This document shows, one piece after another, positions 38,091 to 48,024 of a stretch of 64,000 bases of DNA (position 1 is the first letter of the stretch; each line of letters opens with the position of its first letter). Source of the stretch: Massilia sp. 9I (GTDB lineage: Bacteria; Pseudomonadota; Gammaproteobacteria; Burkholderiales; Burkholderiaceae_D); contig NZ_LR733275.1 in the NCBI RefSeq assembly GCF_902506415.1, forward strand, positions 2,891,795 through 2,955,794. The letters run 5' to 3'. The translations under genes were made by a program, and so were the position numbers. The notes under the pieces were generated by a model that did not search any database, had not been told where the DNA came from, and was given only the letters and a program-made list of their open reading frames with translations.

Positions 38091-38120
38091 AAAACTGCCC
38101 GGGCAAAAACGCTCGGGCAG
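38091..38120 (-). terminator. Terminator-like hairpin between rpoA and rplQ
   Basis: CTGCCCG (38095-38101) and CGGGCAG (38114-38120) pair around a 12-base loop, and on the minus strand the stem is followed by TTTTAA. It may attenuate transcription into rplQ. Confidence 0.5.
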
Positions 38121-38130
38121 GTGGTACAAA

Positions 38131-39108
38131 TTACTTTTCCAGGCCTGCAGGCGGCCAGTTTTCCAGCTTCATGCCCAGGGTCAGGCCGCGCGAAGCAAGG
38201 ACTTCCTTGATTTCGTTGAGCGACTTGCGGCCCAGGTTCGGCGTCTTCAGCAGTTCGTTTTCCGAACGCTGGATCAGGTCGCCGATGTAGTAAATGTTTT
38301 CGGCCTTCAGGCAGTTTGCCGAACGGACGGTCAGTTCCAGGTCGTCCACCGGACGCAGCAGGATCGGATCGACCAGCGGAGCACGCGACGGTGCTTCGGC
38401 AGCGGCTTCGGTGCCTTCCAGGGCGGCGAACACGTTCAGCTGGTCCACCAGGACGCGTGCCGACTGGCGGATCGCTTCTTCCGGGGTGATGACGCCGTTG
38501 GTTTCGATGTTGATGATCAGCTTGTCCAGGTCGGTACGCTGTTCGACACGGGCCGATTCCACAGCGTAGGACACGCGGCGCACTGGCGAGAACGAAGCGT
38601 CCAGGATGATGCGGCCGATGGTCTTGTTGGTGTCTTCCGACAGGCGACGCACGTTACCAGGAACGTAGCCGCGGCCCTTCTCGACCTTGATCTGCATGTC
38701 CAGCTTGCCGCCGGCGGTCAGGTGAGCGATCACGTGATCCGGGTTGATCAGTTCCACGTCATGCGGCAGGTCGATGTCCGAAGCCAGCACGGCGCCTTCG
38801 CCTTCCTTCTTCAGGGTCAGGGTGACGGAGTCACGGTTGTGGACCTTGAAGACCACGCCCTTCAGGTTCAGCAGCAGGTCGACGACGTCTTCCTGCACGC
38901 CGTCCAGCGACGAGTACTCGTGCACCACACCGGCGATCGTCACTTCGGTCGGCGCGTAGCCGACCATCGACGACAGCAGCACGCGACGCAGCGCGTTGCC
39001 CAGGGTGTGGCCATAACCACGTTCGAACGGCTCCATCACGACTTTTGCGTGGCCGGCGCCGAGTGCTTCGACATCGATGATACGTGGCTTCAACAGACTG
39101 TTTTGCAT
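38131..39108 (-). CDS. rpoA: RNA polymerase subunit alpha
   Basis: A 325-residue alpha subunit. The N-terminal assembly domain carries [20 protein letters not shown], the dimer and beta-contact region, and the C-terminal domain carries [17 protein letters not shown] with the DNA- and activator-binding helices and [14 protein letters not shown]. It lies 299 bases downstream of rpsD, an unusually long gap that holds repeat elements. Confidence 0.98.
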   Translation of the reverse strand: MQNSLLKPRIIDVEALGAGHAKVVMEPFERGYGHTLGNALRRVLLSSMVGYAPTEVTIAGVVHEYSSLDGVQEDVVDLLLNLKGVVFKVHNRDSVTLTLKKEGEGAVLASDIDLPHDVELINPDHVIAHLTAGGKLDMQIKVEKGRGYVPGNVRRLSEDTNKTIGRIILDASFSPVRRVSYAVESARVEQRTDLDKLIINIETNGVITPEEAIRQSARVLVDQLNVFAALEGTEAAAEAPSRAPLVDPILLRPVDDLELTVRSANCLKAENIYYIGDLIQRSENELLKTPNLGRKSLNEIKEVLASRGLTLGMKLENWPPAGLEK

Positions 39109-39278
39109 GAAATGTCCTTTTCAATACCCTCGGTTCGTTACACCGATAAGGCTGATGGCATTAATAAAAGCGCCTGTTCGATGAACAGGCGGTGATACGA
39201 ATTCGGATGAACGACGGGATGATGAGAGCTTCGTCCGTTGCGGCGCCGACCCGAGGTCGCTGCAGCCGCACACCACCA

Positions 39279-39373
39279 CGTCGTTCCGGCGCAGGCCGGA
39301 AGAATGCCACTGGCATTCTTCCGCCCAAGTTCGTCGATATGCTGGCAAACTTGGATCCCGGCCTGCGCCGGGA
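39279..39373. repeat. REP/BIME-like palindromic repeat between rpsD and rpoA
   Basis: Two near-identical palindromic units stand in opposite orientation: TTCCGGC-GCAG-GCCGGAA (39284-39301) and TCCCGGC-CTGC-GCCGGGA (39356-39373). Together with flanking CGTCG and CGACG they form a large imperfect inverted repeat. Inside lies a 12-bp perfect hairpin, GGAAGAATGCCA (39298-39309) with TGGCATTCTTCC (39311-39322). This layout is typical of bacterial interspersed palindromic elements. Confidence 0.7.
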
Positions 39374-39374
39374 C

Positions 39375-39405
39375 GACTTCGTCGCGGGAGGACCGCGACG
39401 AAGTC
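39375..39405 (-). terminator. 13-bp perfect hairpin directly after the rpsD stop
   Basis: GACTTCGTCGCGG (39375-39387) and CCGCGACGAAGTC (39393-39405) pair perfectly around GAGGA, beginning two bases after the rpsD stop. There is no T-run on the minus strand. It may block 3' exonucleases or pause RNA polymerase rather than end transcription, since rpoA needs readthrough or its own promoter. Confidence 0.5.
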
Positions 39406-39407
39406 GA

Positions 39408-40031
39408 TTAACGCGAGTACAGTTCGACGATCAGCGCTTCGTTGACGTCAGCAGCGATCTCGTTACGCTCCGGGAACGAACGGAAGGTGCCTTCGAACTT
39501 CTTGGCATCGACCGAGACCCAGCTCGGGAAACCGACTTGCTCGGCCAGCGACAGGGCTTCAGCGATACGCACTTGCTTCTTGGCCTTTTCGCGGACAGCG
39601 ATCACGTCGCCGGTCTTGACCTGGTACGAAGCGATGTTCACGACGTTGCCGTTGACGGTGAAGGCCTTGTGGCTCACCAGCTGGCGTGCTTCGGCGCGGG
39701 TCGAGCCGAAGCCCATGCGGTACGCGACGTTGTCGAGGCGTGCTTCCAGCAGCTTCAGCAAGGTTTCGCCGGTGTTGCCCTTCTTGCGCGATGCTTCAGC
39801 GAAGTAGCGGCGGAACTGGCGCTCGAGGACGCCGTACATGCGCTTGACCTTCTGCTTTTCACGCAGCTGGTTGCCGTAGTCCGAGGTGCGGGCACCCGAC
39901 TTGACGCCGTGCTGGCCTGGCTTGATGTCCAGTTTGCACTTCGAATCGAGCGAGCGGCGTGCGCTCTTCAGGAACAGGTCAGTGCCTTCACGGCGCGACA
40001 GTTTTGCTTTTGGTCCGATATAACGTGCCAC
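39408..40031 (-). CDS. rpsD: 30S ribosomal protein S4
   Basis: A 207-residue S4 with the N-terminal [19 protein letters not shown] region and the S4 RNA-binding domain ([23 protein letters not shown]). Only one Cys is present near the N-terminus, so this is the zinc-free form. In E. coli S4 represses the alpha operon by binding its leader; whether that holds here cannot be seen. The gap from rpsK is 269 bases. Confidence 0.98.
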   Translation of the reverse strand: MARYIGPKAKLSRREGTDLFLKSARRSLDSKCKLDIKPGQHGVKSGARTSDYGNQLREKQKVKRMYGVLERQFRRYFAEASRKKGNTGETLLKLLEARLDNVAYRMGFGSTRAEARQLVSHKAFTVNGNVVNIASYQVKTGDVIAVREKAKKQVRIAEALSLAEQVGFPSWVSVDAKKFEGTFRSFPERNEIAADVNEALIVELYSR

Positions 40032-40204
40032 GTTGAATCCTTAGAAATAATAATCACGCCCCGGAGGCATCGCAAGCGATGCGGCAGGCGCTAGTCCGAC
40101 CCTTGAAGAGAGCGGACGTGGCTTAAAAAACGCCCGCCGTATAAACGGCAGACGACAAGAGCCGGGCAGTATAACCCATTTCGGGCCCACTGCGCCGGTC
40201 AATC

Positions 40205-40240
40205 TCGTAAAACACAACGGGGCGCAAGGCCCCGTTGTTG
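40205..40240 (-). terminator. Terminator-like hairpin between rpsK and rpsD
   Basis: A 9-bp perfect stem CAACGGGGC (40215-40223) and GCCCCGTTG (40229-40237) is followed on the minus strand by TGTTTTA. It lies in the 269-base rpsK-rpsD gap and may lower or end transcription before rpsD. A TATACT at about 40172-40177 on the minus strand further downstream could be part of an internal promoter, but no fitting -35 was found. Confidence 0.5.
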
Positions 40241-40300
40241 GCTTTTCGCGACGCAGGAGTGGGTTTGCACCCTCCCCTACATCCACGTCAGCGCATCGTA

Positions 40301-40705
40301 TTAGATACGACGACGCTTCGGCGGACGGCAGCCGTTGTGCGGAACCGGGGTGACGTCCTGGATCTCGGTGATCTTGATGCCCAGGTTGTTCAGTGCACGC
40401 ACAGCCGATTCACGGCCTGGGCCTGGGCCCTTGATGCGCACTTCCAGGTTCTTCACGCCCGATTCCTGAGCGACCTTGCCTGCGGCTTCGGCAGCAACCT
40501 GCGCTGCGAACGGGGTCGATTTGCGCGAACCCTTGAAGCCGGCGCCGCCGGAGGTTGCCCACGACAGGGCGTTGCCCTGGCGATCGGTGATCGTGATGAT
40601 GGTGTTGTTGAAGGAAGCGTGGACGTGGGCGATGCCCTCGGCGACGTTCTTCTTGACTTTCTTGCGCACGCGGGCTGCTGCTGCGCTGCTCTGTTGCTTG
40701 GCCAT
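40301..40705 (-). CDS. rpsK: 30S ribosomal protein S11
   Basis: A 134-residue S11 with [20 protein letters not shown], the [17 protein letters not shown] motif and the conserved basic C-terminus [12 protein letters not shown]. It follows rpsM by 14 bases in the alpha operon. Confidence 0.98.
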   Translation of the reverse strand: MAKQQSSAAAARVRKKVKKNVAEGIAHVHASFNNTIITITDRQGNALSWATSGGAGFKGSRKSTPFAAQVAAEAAGKVAQESGVKNLEVRIKGPGPGRESAVRALNNLGIKITEIQDVTPVPHNGCRPPKRRRI

Positions 40706-40719
40706 GGTCGGTTCCTAGA

Positions 40720-41085
40720 TTATTTCTTCAGCGATTGTGCGGCCTTGCGCGGGCCCTTGCGGGTACGTGCATTGGTACGGGTACGCTGACCGCGCACTGG
40801 CAGGCCCTTACGGTGACGCATGCCGCGGTAGCAGCCCAGGTCCATCAGACGCTTGATGTTCATGGACAGTTCGCGGCGCAGGTCGCCTTCCACGACAAAC
40901 TTCGCGACTTCGTCACGCAGCTTCTCGAGTTCGTTGTCGTCCAGGTCCTTGACCTTCTTGTTGGTCGCGATACCGGTTGCGTCGCAGATCTTCTGCGAAC
41001 GTGGACGGCCAACACCGTAGATCGCCGTCAGGCCGATAACAGTGTGCTGATGATTTGGGATGTTAACCCCTGCAATACGTGCCAT
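40720..41085 (-). CDS. rpsM: 30S ribosomal protein S13
   Basis: A 121-residue S13 beginning [20 protein letters not shown], with the helix-two-turn-helix core and the C-terminal extension [17 protein letters not shown] that contacts the P-site tRNA. It is the first large gene of the alpha operon and lies 12 bases after rpmJ. Confidence 0.98.
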   Translation of the reverse strand: MARIAGVNIPNHQHTVIGLTAIYGVGRPRSQKICDATGIATNKKVKDLDDNELEKLRDEVAKFVVEGDLRRELSMNIKRLMDLGCYRGMRHRKGLPVRGQRTRTNARTRKGPRKAAQSLKK

Positions 41086-41097
41086 TCGTTATTCCTC

Positions 41098-41211
41098 TTA
41101 ACCTTGACGCTGCTTGTGACGCGGCTCGACGCAGATCACACGGACCACGCCCTTGCGCTTGATGATCTTGCAGTTGCGGCAGATCCGCTTGACTGAAGCG
41201 TTAACTTTCAT
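41098..41211 (-). CDS. rpmJ: 50S ribosomal protein L36 (zinc-binding form)
   Basis: A 37-residue protein, [15 protein letters not shown] followed by a basic core and ending EPRHKQRQG. The C-x-x-C, a third Cys in VICVEP and the His before KQRQ form the zinc ribbon of the C+ type, in contrast to the zinc-free S14 in this locus. It lies between infA and rpsM, its usual place. Confidence 0.96.
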   Translation of the reverse strand: MKVNASVKRICRNCKIIKRKGVVRVICVEPRHKQRQG

Positions 41212-41247
41212 TTTGCACTCTCTTCGGTTCGTTTACTTTAATGATTT

Positions 41248-41466
41248 TTACTTGGTGCGGAACACAATGCGGGCCCGGGACAGGTCGTACGGAGTCAACT
41301 CCACCGTCACCTTGTCACCCGGGAGAATGCGGATGTAATTCATGCGCATTTTACCCGAGATATGTCCCAGCACCACGTGCCCGTTTTCCAGCTTCACGCG
41401 AAACGTCGCGTTCGGGAGATTCTCGAGAATCTCCCCCTGCATTTGGATGACGTCGTCTTTTGCCAT
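41248..41466 (-). CDS. infA: Translation initiation factor IF-1
   Basis: A 72-residue S1-type OB-fold protein: [20 protein letters not shown], followed by [24 protein letters not shown]. It binds the A site of the 30S subunit during initiation. It lies between secY and rpmJ, the usual order. Confidence 0.97.
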   Translation of the reverse strand: MAKDDVIQMQGEILENLPNATFRVKLENGHVVLGHISGKMRMNYIRILPGDKVTVELTPYDLSRARIVFRTK

Positions 41467-41486
41467 TCGGTCTATGCCTTCCCCGC

Positions 41487-42821
41487 TTAACGCGACGGAA
41501 TTCCGCCCTTGAAATTCGCCTTGCGCAGCAGCGAATCATATTGCTGCGACATGACGTAGTTCTGCACTTGTGCCATGAAGTCCATCGTCACCACCACGAC
41601 GATCAGGAGCGACGTGCCACCGAAGTAGAAAGGAACTTTCCACTGCGAGGTCATGAACTCCGGCACCAGGCACACCAGGGTGATGTAGACCGCACCGGCC
41701 AGGGTCAGGCGCATCAGGATCTTGTCGATATAGCGTGCAGTCTGCTCGCCCGGACGGATGCCCGGAACAAACGCGCCGCTCTTCTTCAAGTTGTCCGCCG
41801 TTTCCTTGCTGTTAAATACCAGCGCCGTGTAGAAGAAGCAGAAGAACACAATCGCCACCGCATACAGCAACGCGTGGATCGGCTCGCCTGGTGCCATCGA
41901 CGCGGCCAGGTCCTTCAGGAACCCGATGAACGGGCTCGTGGAGTCCTTGCCACGGGTGAACCAGTCGACGATCGTTGCCGGGAACAGGATGATCGACGAG
42001 GCGAAGATCGGCGGGATCACGCCGGCCATGTTCAGCTTCAAGGGCAGGTGGCTGGTTTGGCCACCGTAGATCTTGTTGCCGACCTGACGTTTTGCGTAAT
42101 TCACCAGGATCTTGCGCTGCCCGCGTTCCACGAACACGACGGCATACGTTACCGCTGCCACCAGGATCACGATGAGGATCGCGGAGATGCTGCTGATCGA
42201 ACCGTTCGAGATCAGGGTAGCCAGGCCACCCAGAGCCGACGGCAGACCTGCTGCGATACCGGCAAAAATGATGATCGAAATACCGTTGCCAAGACCACGC
42301 TCGGTGATCTGCTCGCCCAGCCACATGAGGAACATGGTGCCAGTCAGCAGCGTCGTCACCGTGACGAAGCGGAAGCCCATGCCCGGATCGAGCACGAGGC
42401 CAGGCTGCGCTTCGAGCGCGACCGCGATGCCGAACGCCTGGAACAGTGCCAGTGCCACCGTGAAGTAACGGGTGTACTGGGTGATCTTGCGGCGGCCGGC
42501 TTCGCCCTCTTTCTTCAGCGCCTCGAGTTGCGGCGAGACGATCGATGCAAGCTGCATGATGATCGAAGCCGAAATGTAAGGCATGATGCCGAGGGCGAAC
42601 ACGGTAAAGCGGGACAGGGCGCCACCCGAGAACATGTTGAACATGCCCAGGATGCCGCCTTCGTTCTGCTTGAACAGCGCTGCCAGCTGCACCGGGTCAA
42701 TCCCGGGGACCGGGATGTGAGCACCGATGCGGTACACGACCAATGCGCCAAGCAAAAACCACAGCCGACCCCAGGGGAAGCCGGAAGCGGCGCTTTTACC
42801 AAGTTGTGAATTAGTCGCCAA
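41487..42821 (-). CDS. secY: Protein translocase subunit SecY
   Basis: A 444-residue channel subunit with ten expected spans. Recognisable parts include the plug and TM2 region ([32 protein letters not shown] is one continuous span region at about 62-95) and the conserved NPxxxAENLKK-like loop, here [22 protein letters not shown]. It forms the Sec channel with SecE and SecG. It is the distal part of the spc operon, 28 bases after rplO. Confidence 0.97.
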   Translation of the reverse strand: MATNSQLGKSAASGFPWGRLWFLLGALVVYRIGAHIPVPGIDPVQLAALFKQNEGGILGMFNMFSGGALSRFTVFALGIMPYISASIIMQLASIVSPQLEALKKEGEAGRRKITQYTRYFTVALALFQAFGIAVALEAQPGLVLDPGMGFRFVTVTTLLTGTMFLMWLGEQITERGLGNGISIIIFAGIAAGLPSALGGLATLISNGSISSISAILIVILVAAVTYAVVFVERGQRKILVNYAKRQVGNKIYGGQTSHLPLKLNMAGVIPPIFASSIILFPATIVDWFTRGKDSTSPFIGFLKDLAASMAPGEPIHALLYAVAIVFFCFFYTALVFNSKETADNLKKSGAFVPGIRPGEQTARYIDKILMRLTLAGAVYITLVCLVPEFMTSQWKVPFYFGGTSLLIVVVVTMDFMAQVQNYVMSQQYDSLLRKANFKGGIPSR

Positions 42822-42849
42822 TTTTTGCTCCGATCAGGCAGGGCCGCAA

Positions 42850-43281
42850 TTAAGCGACCGAACCGCCAGCTGCTTCGATCGCCGCTTTCGCGCCGGCAGT
42901 TGCCTTCAGGCCCTTGAGGGTCACCGCTTTGGTGATCTCGCCCGACAGGATGACGCGCACGTCGCGTGCCACCACCGGCAGGATGCCTGCTGCTTTGAGC
43001 ACCAGGATGTCGATTTCGCCGACAGCCAGGTTGTTCAGGTCCGACAGACGGACTTCAGCTTTGAACGATGCGTTCAGCGACTTGAAGCCACGCTTCGGCA
43101 GACGACGCTGCAGAGGCATCTGACCGCCTTCGAAGCCGACTTTGTGGAAGCCGCCCGAACGCGATTTCTGACCCTTGTGACCGCGACCGGCAGTCTTGCC
43201 CAGACCCGAGCCGATACCGCGGCCAACGCGACGCTTCGCGTGCTTGGCGCCGTCAGCTGGTTGAATGGTATTGAGTTCCAT
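42850..43281 (-). CDS. rplO: 50S ribosomal protein L15
   Basis: A 143-residue L15 beginning [20 protein letters not shown], with the Gly/Lys-rich extension [20 protein letters not shown] that enters the 23S rRNA core. It lies between rpmD and secY in the spc operon. Confidence 0.98.
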   Translation of the reverse strand: MELNTIQPADGAKHAKRRVGRGIGSGLGKTAGRGHKGQKSRSGGFHKVGFEGGQMPLQRRLPKRGFKSLNASFKAEVRLSDLNNLAVGEIDILVLKAAGILPVVARDVRVILSGEITKAVTLKGLKATAGAKAAIEAAGGSVA

Positions 43282-43307
43282 TGATTTCTCCGTACGTAAG
43301 CCGCGGC

Positions 43308-43487
43308 TTACGAAACAACTTTAACGAGGTACGCGACTTTGTTGATCATGCCACGCACGGACGGGGTGTCCTGCAGCTCGGAGACCGAGTTGACACGACG
43401 CAGACCCAGACCGCGGACGGTGGCACGGTGATCCTGACGGGTACCGATCAGGCCCTTGACGAGCTTGACTTTGACAGTGTTTGCCAT
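43308..43487 (-). CDS. rpmD: 50S ribosomal protein L30
   Basis: A 59-residue protein beginning [20 protein letters not shown], with the [21 protein letters not shown] core and ending VKVVS. The length and position between rpsE and rplO are as in other proteobacteria. Confidence 0.96.
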   Translation of the reverse strand: MANTVKVKLVKGLIGTRQDHRATVRGLGLRRVNSVSELQDTPSVRGMINKVAYLVKVVS

Positions 43488-43498
43488 GTTTGTTCCCC

Positions 43499-44017
43499 TT
43501 AACCCAGGATGTCTTCAACCGACTTGCCGCGCTTGGCAGCGATATCGGAAGCAGTGCTCATTTTCGACAGACCGTCGAGGGTCGCGCGAACCAGGTTGTA
43601 CGGGTTCGACGAACCGGTCGACTTGGCGACCACGTCGGTCACGCCCATCACCTCGAAGATAGCGCGCATTGCGCCACCAGCGATCACGCCGGTACCCGGC
43701 TTGGCCGGCATCATCATGACGCGCGAGGCGCCGTGACGACCGGTCACCATGTGGTGCAGCGTACCGTTCTTGAGGGGCACCTTGATCAGGTTGCGGCGGG
43801 CTTCTTCCATCGCTTTCTGCACGCCGACAGGAACTTCCTTCGACTTGCCCTTGCCCATGCCGATGCGGCCATCGCCGTCACCGACAACGGTCAGCGCTGC
43901 AAAACCCATGATACGACCACCCTTGACCACTTTGGTCACGCGGTTGATCGCGATCATTTTCTCGCGCATGCCATCATCCGGCTTGTCGCTTTGCATTTTT
44001 GCTTGCATTTTTGCCAT
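43499..44017 (-). CDS. rpsE: 30S ribosomal protein S5
   Basis: A 172-residue S5 with the double-stranded RNA-binding fold: [19 protein letters not shown] and [20 protein letters not shown]. The loop residues correspond to those linked to translational accuracy and spectinomycin sensitivity in other species. It follows rplR by 12 bases. Confidence 0.98.
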   Translation of the reverse strand: MAKMQAKMQSDKPDDGMREKMIAINRVTKVVKGGRIMGFAALTVVGDGDGRIGMGKGKSKEVPVGVQKAMEEARRNLIKVPLKNGTLHHMVTGRHGASRVMMMPAKPGTGVIAGGAMRAIFEVMGVTDVVAKSTGSSNPYNLVRATLDGLSKMSTASDIAAKRGKSVEDILG

Positions 44018-44029
44018 GACGATTCTTCC

Positions 44030-44392
44030 TTAGAACTTCAGACCGGCTTCACGCGCGGCTTCCGCCAGCGCCTTCACACGGCCGTGGTAACGGAAACCCG
44101 AACGGTCGAATGCGACTTCGGTGATTCCTGCTTTCAGTGCTTTCTCAGCGACGCGCTTGCCGACCAGGGCAGCAGCGGCAGCGTTGCCGCCGGCGCCAGT
44201 CTTGCCAGCCAGTTCAGCACGCACTTCAGCTTCCAGCGTCGAGGCCGACACCAGCACCTTAGCGTCCGGGCTGATCAGGTTCGCATAGATGTGCAGGTTG
44301 GTGCGGTGAACCGACAGACGGTTCACGCCCAGCTGGGCGATCTTGATGCGGGTTTGACGTCCGCGACGCAGACGCGATTGTTTCTTGTCCAT
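44030..44392 (-). CDS. rplR: 50S ribosomal protein L18
   Basis: A 120-residue L18 that binds 5S rRNA, with the basic N-terminus [18 protein letters not shown], the [19 protein letters not shown] strand region and the C-terminal [20 protein letters not shown]. Confidence 0.98.
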   Translation of the reverse strand: MDKKQSRLRRGRQTRIKIAQLGVNRLSVHRTNLHIYANLISPDAKVLVSASTLEAEVRAELAGKTGAGGNAAAAALVGKRVAEKALKAGITEVAFDRSGFRYHGRVKALAEAAREAGLKF

Positions 44393-44403
44393 GTCAGCTC
44401 CGA

Positions 44404-44937
44404 TTATTTCTTCTTGGTTTCTTTAAGCTTCACCACTTCGTCCGAATAACGGACACCCTTGCCTTTGTAAGGCTCAGGCGAGCGGTAAGCGCGCACTTCA
44501 GCGGCAACCTGGCCGACCTTCTGGCGATCGATACCCTTGATCACGATTTCGGTCGGGGTCGGGGTTGCTGCGGTGACGCCTTCCGGCATCGCGTGCAGCA
44601 CCGGGTGCGAGAAGCCCAGCGACAGGTTCAGGGCGTTGCCCTGCACAGCTGCCTTGTAGCCCACGCCCACCAGGTTCAGCTTCTTCTCGAAGCCCTTGGT
44701 GACGCCGGTAACCATGTTGTTGACCAGGGCGCGCAGGGTGCCCGACATGGCGTTCGATTCACGCGAATCGTCCACCACGTCGAAGGTCAGCGTGCCGTTG
44801 TTGTTTTCCACTTTGACCTGGCCGTTCAGGGCCTGGGTCAGGGTGCCGAGCGGGCCCTTGACGGTGATCGACGACGCGTTGATCGCGACATCGGTACCTG
44901 CCGGGACGGCGATTGGCATCTTAGCTACTCGAGACAT
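44404..44937 (-). CDS. rplF: 50S ribosomal protein L6
   Basis: A 177-residue L6 of two similar domains, with [19 protein letters not shown] at the start and the signature [20 protein letters not shown] at the end. It lies between rpsH and rplR in the spc operon. Confidence 0.98.
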   Translation of the reverse strand: MSRVAKMPIAVPAGTDVAINASSITVKGPLGTLTQALNGQVKVENNNGTLTFDVVDDSRESNAMSGTLRALVNNMVTGVTKGFEKKLNLVGVGYKAAVQGNALNLSLGFSHPVLHAMPEGVTAATPTPTEIVIKGIDRQKVGQVAAEVRAYRSPEPYKGKGVRYSDEVVKLKETKKK

Positions 44938-44946
44938 GTCTACTCC

Positions 44947-45342
44947 TTAAGCCACGTAGCACAGCACTTCGCCACCGACGCCGGTAGCACGTGCTTTGCG
45001 GTCAGTCATGACGCCTTGCGGGGTCGAGACGATTGCCACGCCCAGGCCGTTCATGACGGTCGGGATCTCGTTCTTGCCCTTGTAGACGCGCAGGCCAGGA
45101 CGGGACACGCGCTCGATGCGCTCGATGACCGGACGGCCGGTGTAATACTTCAGACCGATTTTCAGTTCAGCCTTGCCACCTTCGGTGGTCACGGCGAAAT
45201 CTTCGATGTAACCCTCGTCCTTCAGGACGTTGGCAATGGCAACCTTGACTTTCGACGACGGCATGTTGACCGTGGTCTTCGAAACAGTTTGTGCGTTGCG
45301 AATGCGGGTCAGCATATCGGCGATAGGATCGCTCATACTCAT
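44947..45342 (-). CDS. rpsH: 30S ribosomal protein S8
   Basis: A 131-residue S8 starting [18 protein letters not shown] and ending with the conserved [10 protein letters not shown]. In E. coli S8 is the spc operon repressor; a target structure was not examined here. Confidence 0.98.
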   Translation of the reverse strand: MSMSDPIADMLTRIRNAQTVSKTTVNMPSSKVKVAIANVLKDEGYIEDFAVTTEGGKAELKIGLKYYTGRPVIERIERVSRPGLRVYKGKNEIPTVMNGLGVAIVSTPQGVMTDRKARATGVGGEVLCYVA

Positions 45343-45356
45343 TGCATATTCTCCTA

Positions 45357-45662
45357 TTACCAGCTGGCTTTGGTCATACCCGGGATTTCGCCTTTCATGG
45401 CGAATTCACGGACTTTGGTACGGGCCAGACCGAATTTACGGAAAGTGCCACGTGGGCGGCCAGTCATGGCGCAGCGGTTACGCTGGCGGGTCGGGGCCGA
45501 GTTACGCGGCAGTGCCTGGAGTTTCAGGCGCGCTTCGTAACGCTCTTCTTCCGACTTCGACTGGTCGTTGATGATCGCTTTCAGAGCTGCACGCTTTGCG
45601 GCGAATTTCTCCACCAGGTCTGCACGCTTCTGTTCGCGGTTAATCAGTGCAAGTTTTGCCAT
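45357..45662 (-). CDS. rpsN: 30S ribosomal protein S14 (zinc-free form)
   Basis: A 101-residue S14 with the C-terminal [20 protein letters not shown] and ending GMTKASW. The long form lacks the four cysteines of the short zinc-binding type. It follows rplE by four bases. Confidence 0.98.
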   Translation of the reverse strand: MAKLALINREQKRADLVEKFAAKRAALKAIINDQSKSEEERYEARLKLQALPRNSAPTRQRNRCAMTGRPRGTFRKFGLARTKVREFAMKGEIPGMTKASW

Positions 45663-45666
45663 GCTC

Positions 45667-46206
45667 TTAGTTCCTGAACGGGAATTTGAAGGCGGCGAGC
45701 AGCGCTTTGGCTTCTTCGTCGGTCTTAGCGGTGGTGGTGATCGAGATGTTCATGCCACGCAGCGCATCGATCTTGTCGTAGTCGATTTCAGGGAAGATGA
45801 TCTGTTCCTTGACACCGATGTTGTAGTTGCCACGACCGTCGAACGATTTGCCATTCACACCGCGGAAGTCACGCACGCGCGGCAGGGCCACGGTGATGAA
45901 GCGGTCCAGGAATTCGTACATGCGGTTGCCACGCAGGGTAACCATGGTACCGATCGGGTAGCCTTCGCGGATCTTGAAACCTGCGATTGCCTTGCGCGCC
46001 TTGGTGACGACCGGCTTCTGGCCGGCGATCTTGGTCAGGTCGCCAGTGGCGTGCTCGATGATCTTCTTGTCAGCGACTGCTTCCGACAGACCCATGTTCA
46101 GGGTGATCTTGGTCAGGCGCGGGACTTCCATCACCGACTTGTAACCGAATTTCTCGGTCAGTTCGGCGACGACTTTTTCTTTGTAAATTTGTTGGAGACG
46201 GGCCAT
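45667..46206 (-). CDS. rplE: 50S ribosomal protein L5
   Basis: A 179-residue L5, which binds 5S rRNA and contacts the P-site tRNA, with [20 protein letters not shown] and [18 protein letters not shown]. It lies five bases after rplX. Confidence 0.98.
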   Translation of the reverse strand: MARLQQIYKEKVVAELTEKFGYKSVMEVPRLTKITLNMGLSEAVADKKIIEHATGDLTKIAGQKPVVTKARKAIAGFKIREGYPIGTMVTLRGNRMYEFLDRFITVALPRVRDFRGVNGKSFDGRGNYNIGVKEQIIFPEIDYDKIDALRGMNISITTTAKTDEEAKALLAAFKFPFRN

Positions 46207-46211
46207 TTATC

Positions 46212-46526
46212 TTACCCCTTCACTACTTCGCCGTTCGACTTGAAGACGCGGACTTTTTTGCCGTCCTGGTCTTTGAAGCCAACGCGATCTGCCTTGCCGG
46301 TCGCAGCATTGAACAGCGCGACGTTCGACACGTGAATCGGCATAGTCTTGTCGACGATACCACCAGTAACACCGGTCATCGGGTTCGGCTTGGTCGCTTT
46401 CTTAGCGACGTTGACGCCTTCAACGATGACGTGTTCAGCGTCTACACGCTTCTGAACGACGCCACGCTTGCCCTTGTCCTTACCGGCCAGAACGATGACT
46501 TCGTCGTTTTTACGAATTTTATCCAT
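46212..46526 (-). CDS. rplX: 50S ribosomal protein L24
   Basis: A 104-residue L24 with the KOW motif [20 protein letters not shown] at the N-terminus. It is an early assembly protein of the large subunit and lies nine bases after rplN. Confidence 0.98.
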   Translation of the reverse strand: MDKIRKNDEVIVLAGKDKGKRGVVQKRVDAEHVIVEGVNVAKKATKPNPMTGVTGGIVDKTMPIHVSNVALFNAATGKADRVGFKDQDGKKVRVFKSNGEVVKG

Positions 46527-46535
46527 GTCGATTCC

Positions 46536-46904
46536 TTACAGAACTTCAGGTGCCAGCGACACGATCTTCATGAACTTCTCGGTACGCAGTTCGCGCGTGA
46601 CCGGTCCAAAGATACGGGTGCCGATCGGCTCCAGCTTGGCGTTCAGCAGGACGGCGGCGTTGCCGTCGAACTTGACCAGGGAACCGTCCTGGCGGCGCAC
46701 ACCTTTAGCGGTACGCACAACCACGGCGTTGTAAATTTCGCCCTTCTTGACGCGACCACGCGGCGCAGCCACCTTGACGGTGACCTTGATGATGTCGCCA
46801 ATGCTCGCATAACGGCGCTTCGAGCCGCCCAACACTTTGATGCACAGAACTTCCTTGGCACCGGTGTTGTCGGCCACTTCGAGCCGGCTTTCGGTTTGAA
46901 TCAT
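46536..46904 (-). CDS. rplN: 50S ribosomal protein L14
   Basis: A 122-residue L14 beginning [20 protein letters not shown], with the conserved [20 protein letters not shown]. It is the first gene of the spc operon. A 225-base leader separates it from rpsQ and contains a terminator-like hairpin just before the start. Confidence 0.98.
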   Translation of the reverse strand: MIQTESRLEVADNTGAKEVLCIKVLGGSKRRYASIGDIIKVTVKVAAPRGRVKKGEIYNAVVVRTAKGVRRQDGSLVKFDGNAAVLLNAKLEPIGTRIFGPVTRELRTEKFMKIVSLAPEVL

Positions 46905-46933
46905 GATATTTTCTTTCCCAACTTAAGCCGTAG

Positions 46934-46955
46934 AAAACCCCACGGAAACCGTGGG
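46934..46955 (-). terminator. Terminator-like hairpin in the rplN leader
   Basis: CCCACGG (46939-46945) and CCGTGGG (46949-46955) pair around AAA, and on the minus strand a G and TTTT follow. It lies 30 bases before the rplN start and could attenuate the spc operon. Confidence 0.5.
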
Positions 46956-47077
46956 CCTGCGGTCAGTCTTGGTCCCGCCATGACGCCCCTGCTGGAGCCC
47001 CATGTTTGGGTGATGGACTTTCCATTCGTTACAGGCCGCAGAACCGCGGGGGCAAACTGCGGCAACACATGAACGAA

Positions 47078-47106
47078 GCCCGCTAGTATCACAGATACCA
47101 GCGGGC
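47078..47106 (-). terminator. Hairpin at the end of the S10 operon (after rpsQ)
   Basis: A 13-bp stem with one mismatch (47078-47090 with 47094-47106; GCCCGCT paired with AGCGGGC at the base) lies 24 bases after the rpsQ stop. No T-run follows, so it may not act alone. It marks the natural S10/spc boundary. Confidence 0.5.
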
Positions 47107-47129
47107 CACGCAAGACAAATTTTTAGGCT

Positions 47130-47402
47130 TTAGATGACCTGTGCTTGCTGCACAACACGGGTCACGGTCCAGGCCTTCGTCTTCGAGATCGGGCGACCTT
47201 CCGTGATCTCGACCGTGTCACCGGCTTTGACCTGGTTGGACTCGTCGTGCGCATGGTACTTGTTCGAGCGCACGATGATCTTGCCGTACAGCGGGTGCTT
47301 CACGTGACGTTCGATCAGTACGGTCACCGTCTTGTCCATTTTGTCGGACACGACCTTGCCGACCAGCGTACGCTTCAGCGCCGTTTTAGTGGTGTCGTTC
47401 AT
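47130..47402 (-). CDS. rpsQ: 30S ribosomal protein S17
   Basis: A 90-residue OB-fold protein with [20 protein letters not shown] and [20 protein letters not shown]. The start overlaps the rpmC stop by four bases. It is the last gene of the S10 operon here. Confidence 0.98.
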   Translation of the reverse strand: MNDTTKTALKRTLVGKVVSDKMDKTVTVLIERHVKHPLYGKIIVRSNKYHAHDESNQVKAGDTVEITEGRPISKTKAWTVTRVVQQAQVI

Positions 47403-47590
47403 TTGGCTTCCTTCTGGTTCATCACGGTCTTCACACGTGCGATGTCGCGACGTACTTTCTTGAGCTGCGCGGTGTTGCCCAGCTGCTGGGTAGCGATTTG
47501 CATGCGCAGGCCGAACTGGGCCTTCAGCAGCTCACTCAGCTCCTTTTGCAGCGCTTCCTGGTCCTTGCCGCGGAGTTCCGATGCTTTCAT
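47399..47590 (-). CDS. rpmC: 50S ribosomal protein L29
   Basis: A 63-residue helical protein starting [18 protein letters not shown]. The ATG at 47590 has AGGAG six bases upstream and is preferred to an in-frame start two codons earlier. L29 lies near the exit of the peptide tunnel. Confidence 0.96.
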   Translation of the reverse strand: MKASELRGKDQEALQKELSELLKAQFGLRMQIATQQLGNTAQLKKVRRDIARVKTVMNQKEAK

Positions 47591-47602
47591 ATTCAACTCC
47601 TG

Positions 47603-48022
47603 TTATTGGCCGACTTGACGGACCACGAAAGTGGTCGCCAGCGGCAGTTTGGCAGCGGCCAGGCGGAACGCTTCGCGCGCCAGTTCTTCTGCGACGCCGT
47701 CCATCTCGTACAGGACTTTGCCTGGCTGGATTTCAGCGACGTAGTACTCGGGGTTACCCTTACCGTTACCCATACGGACTTCGGCCGGCTTGTTCGAAAT
47801 CGGCTTGTCCGGGAAGATACGGATCCAGATACGGCCGCCACGCTTGATGTGACGGGTCATGGCGCGACGCGCCGCTTCGATCTGGCGTGCGGTGATACGG
47901 CCACGGGCAACTGCCTTCAGGCCGAACTCGCCGAACGAGACCGCGGTGCCGCGGGTGTGCGAAATGCCGGTGTTACGGCCTTTCTGCTCTTTACGATACT
48001 TCCTGCGCGATGGTTGCAGCAT
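47603..48022 (-). CDS. rplP: 50S ribosomal protein L16
   Basis: A 139-residue L16 beginning [19 protein letters not shown], with [20 protein letters not shown] and [20 protein letters not shown]. It is close to the A site and the peptidyl transferase centre. It follows rpsC by two bases. Confidence 0.98.
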   Translation of the reverse strand: MLQPSRRKYRKEQKGRNTGISHTRGTAVSFGEFGLKAVARGRITARQIEAARRAMTRHIKRGGRIWIRIFPDKPISNKPAEVRMGNGKGNPEYYVAEIQPGKVLYEMDGVAEELAREAFRLAAAKLPLATTFVVRQVGQ

Positions 48023-48024
48023 GC

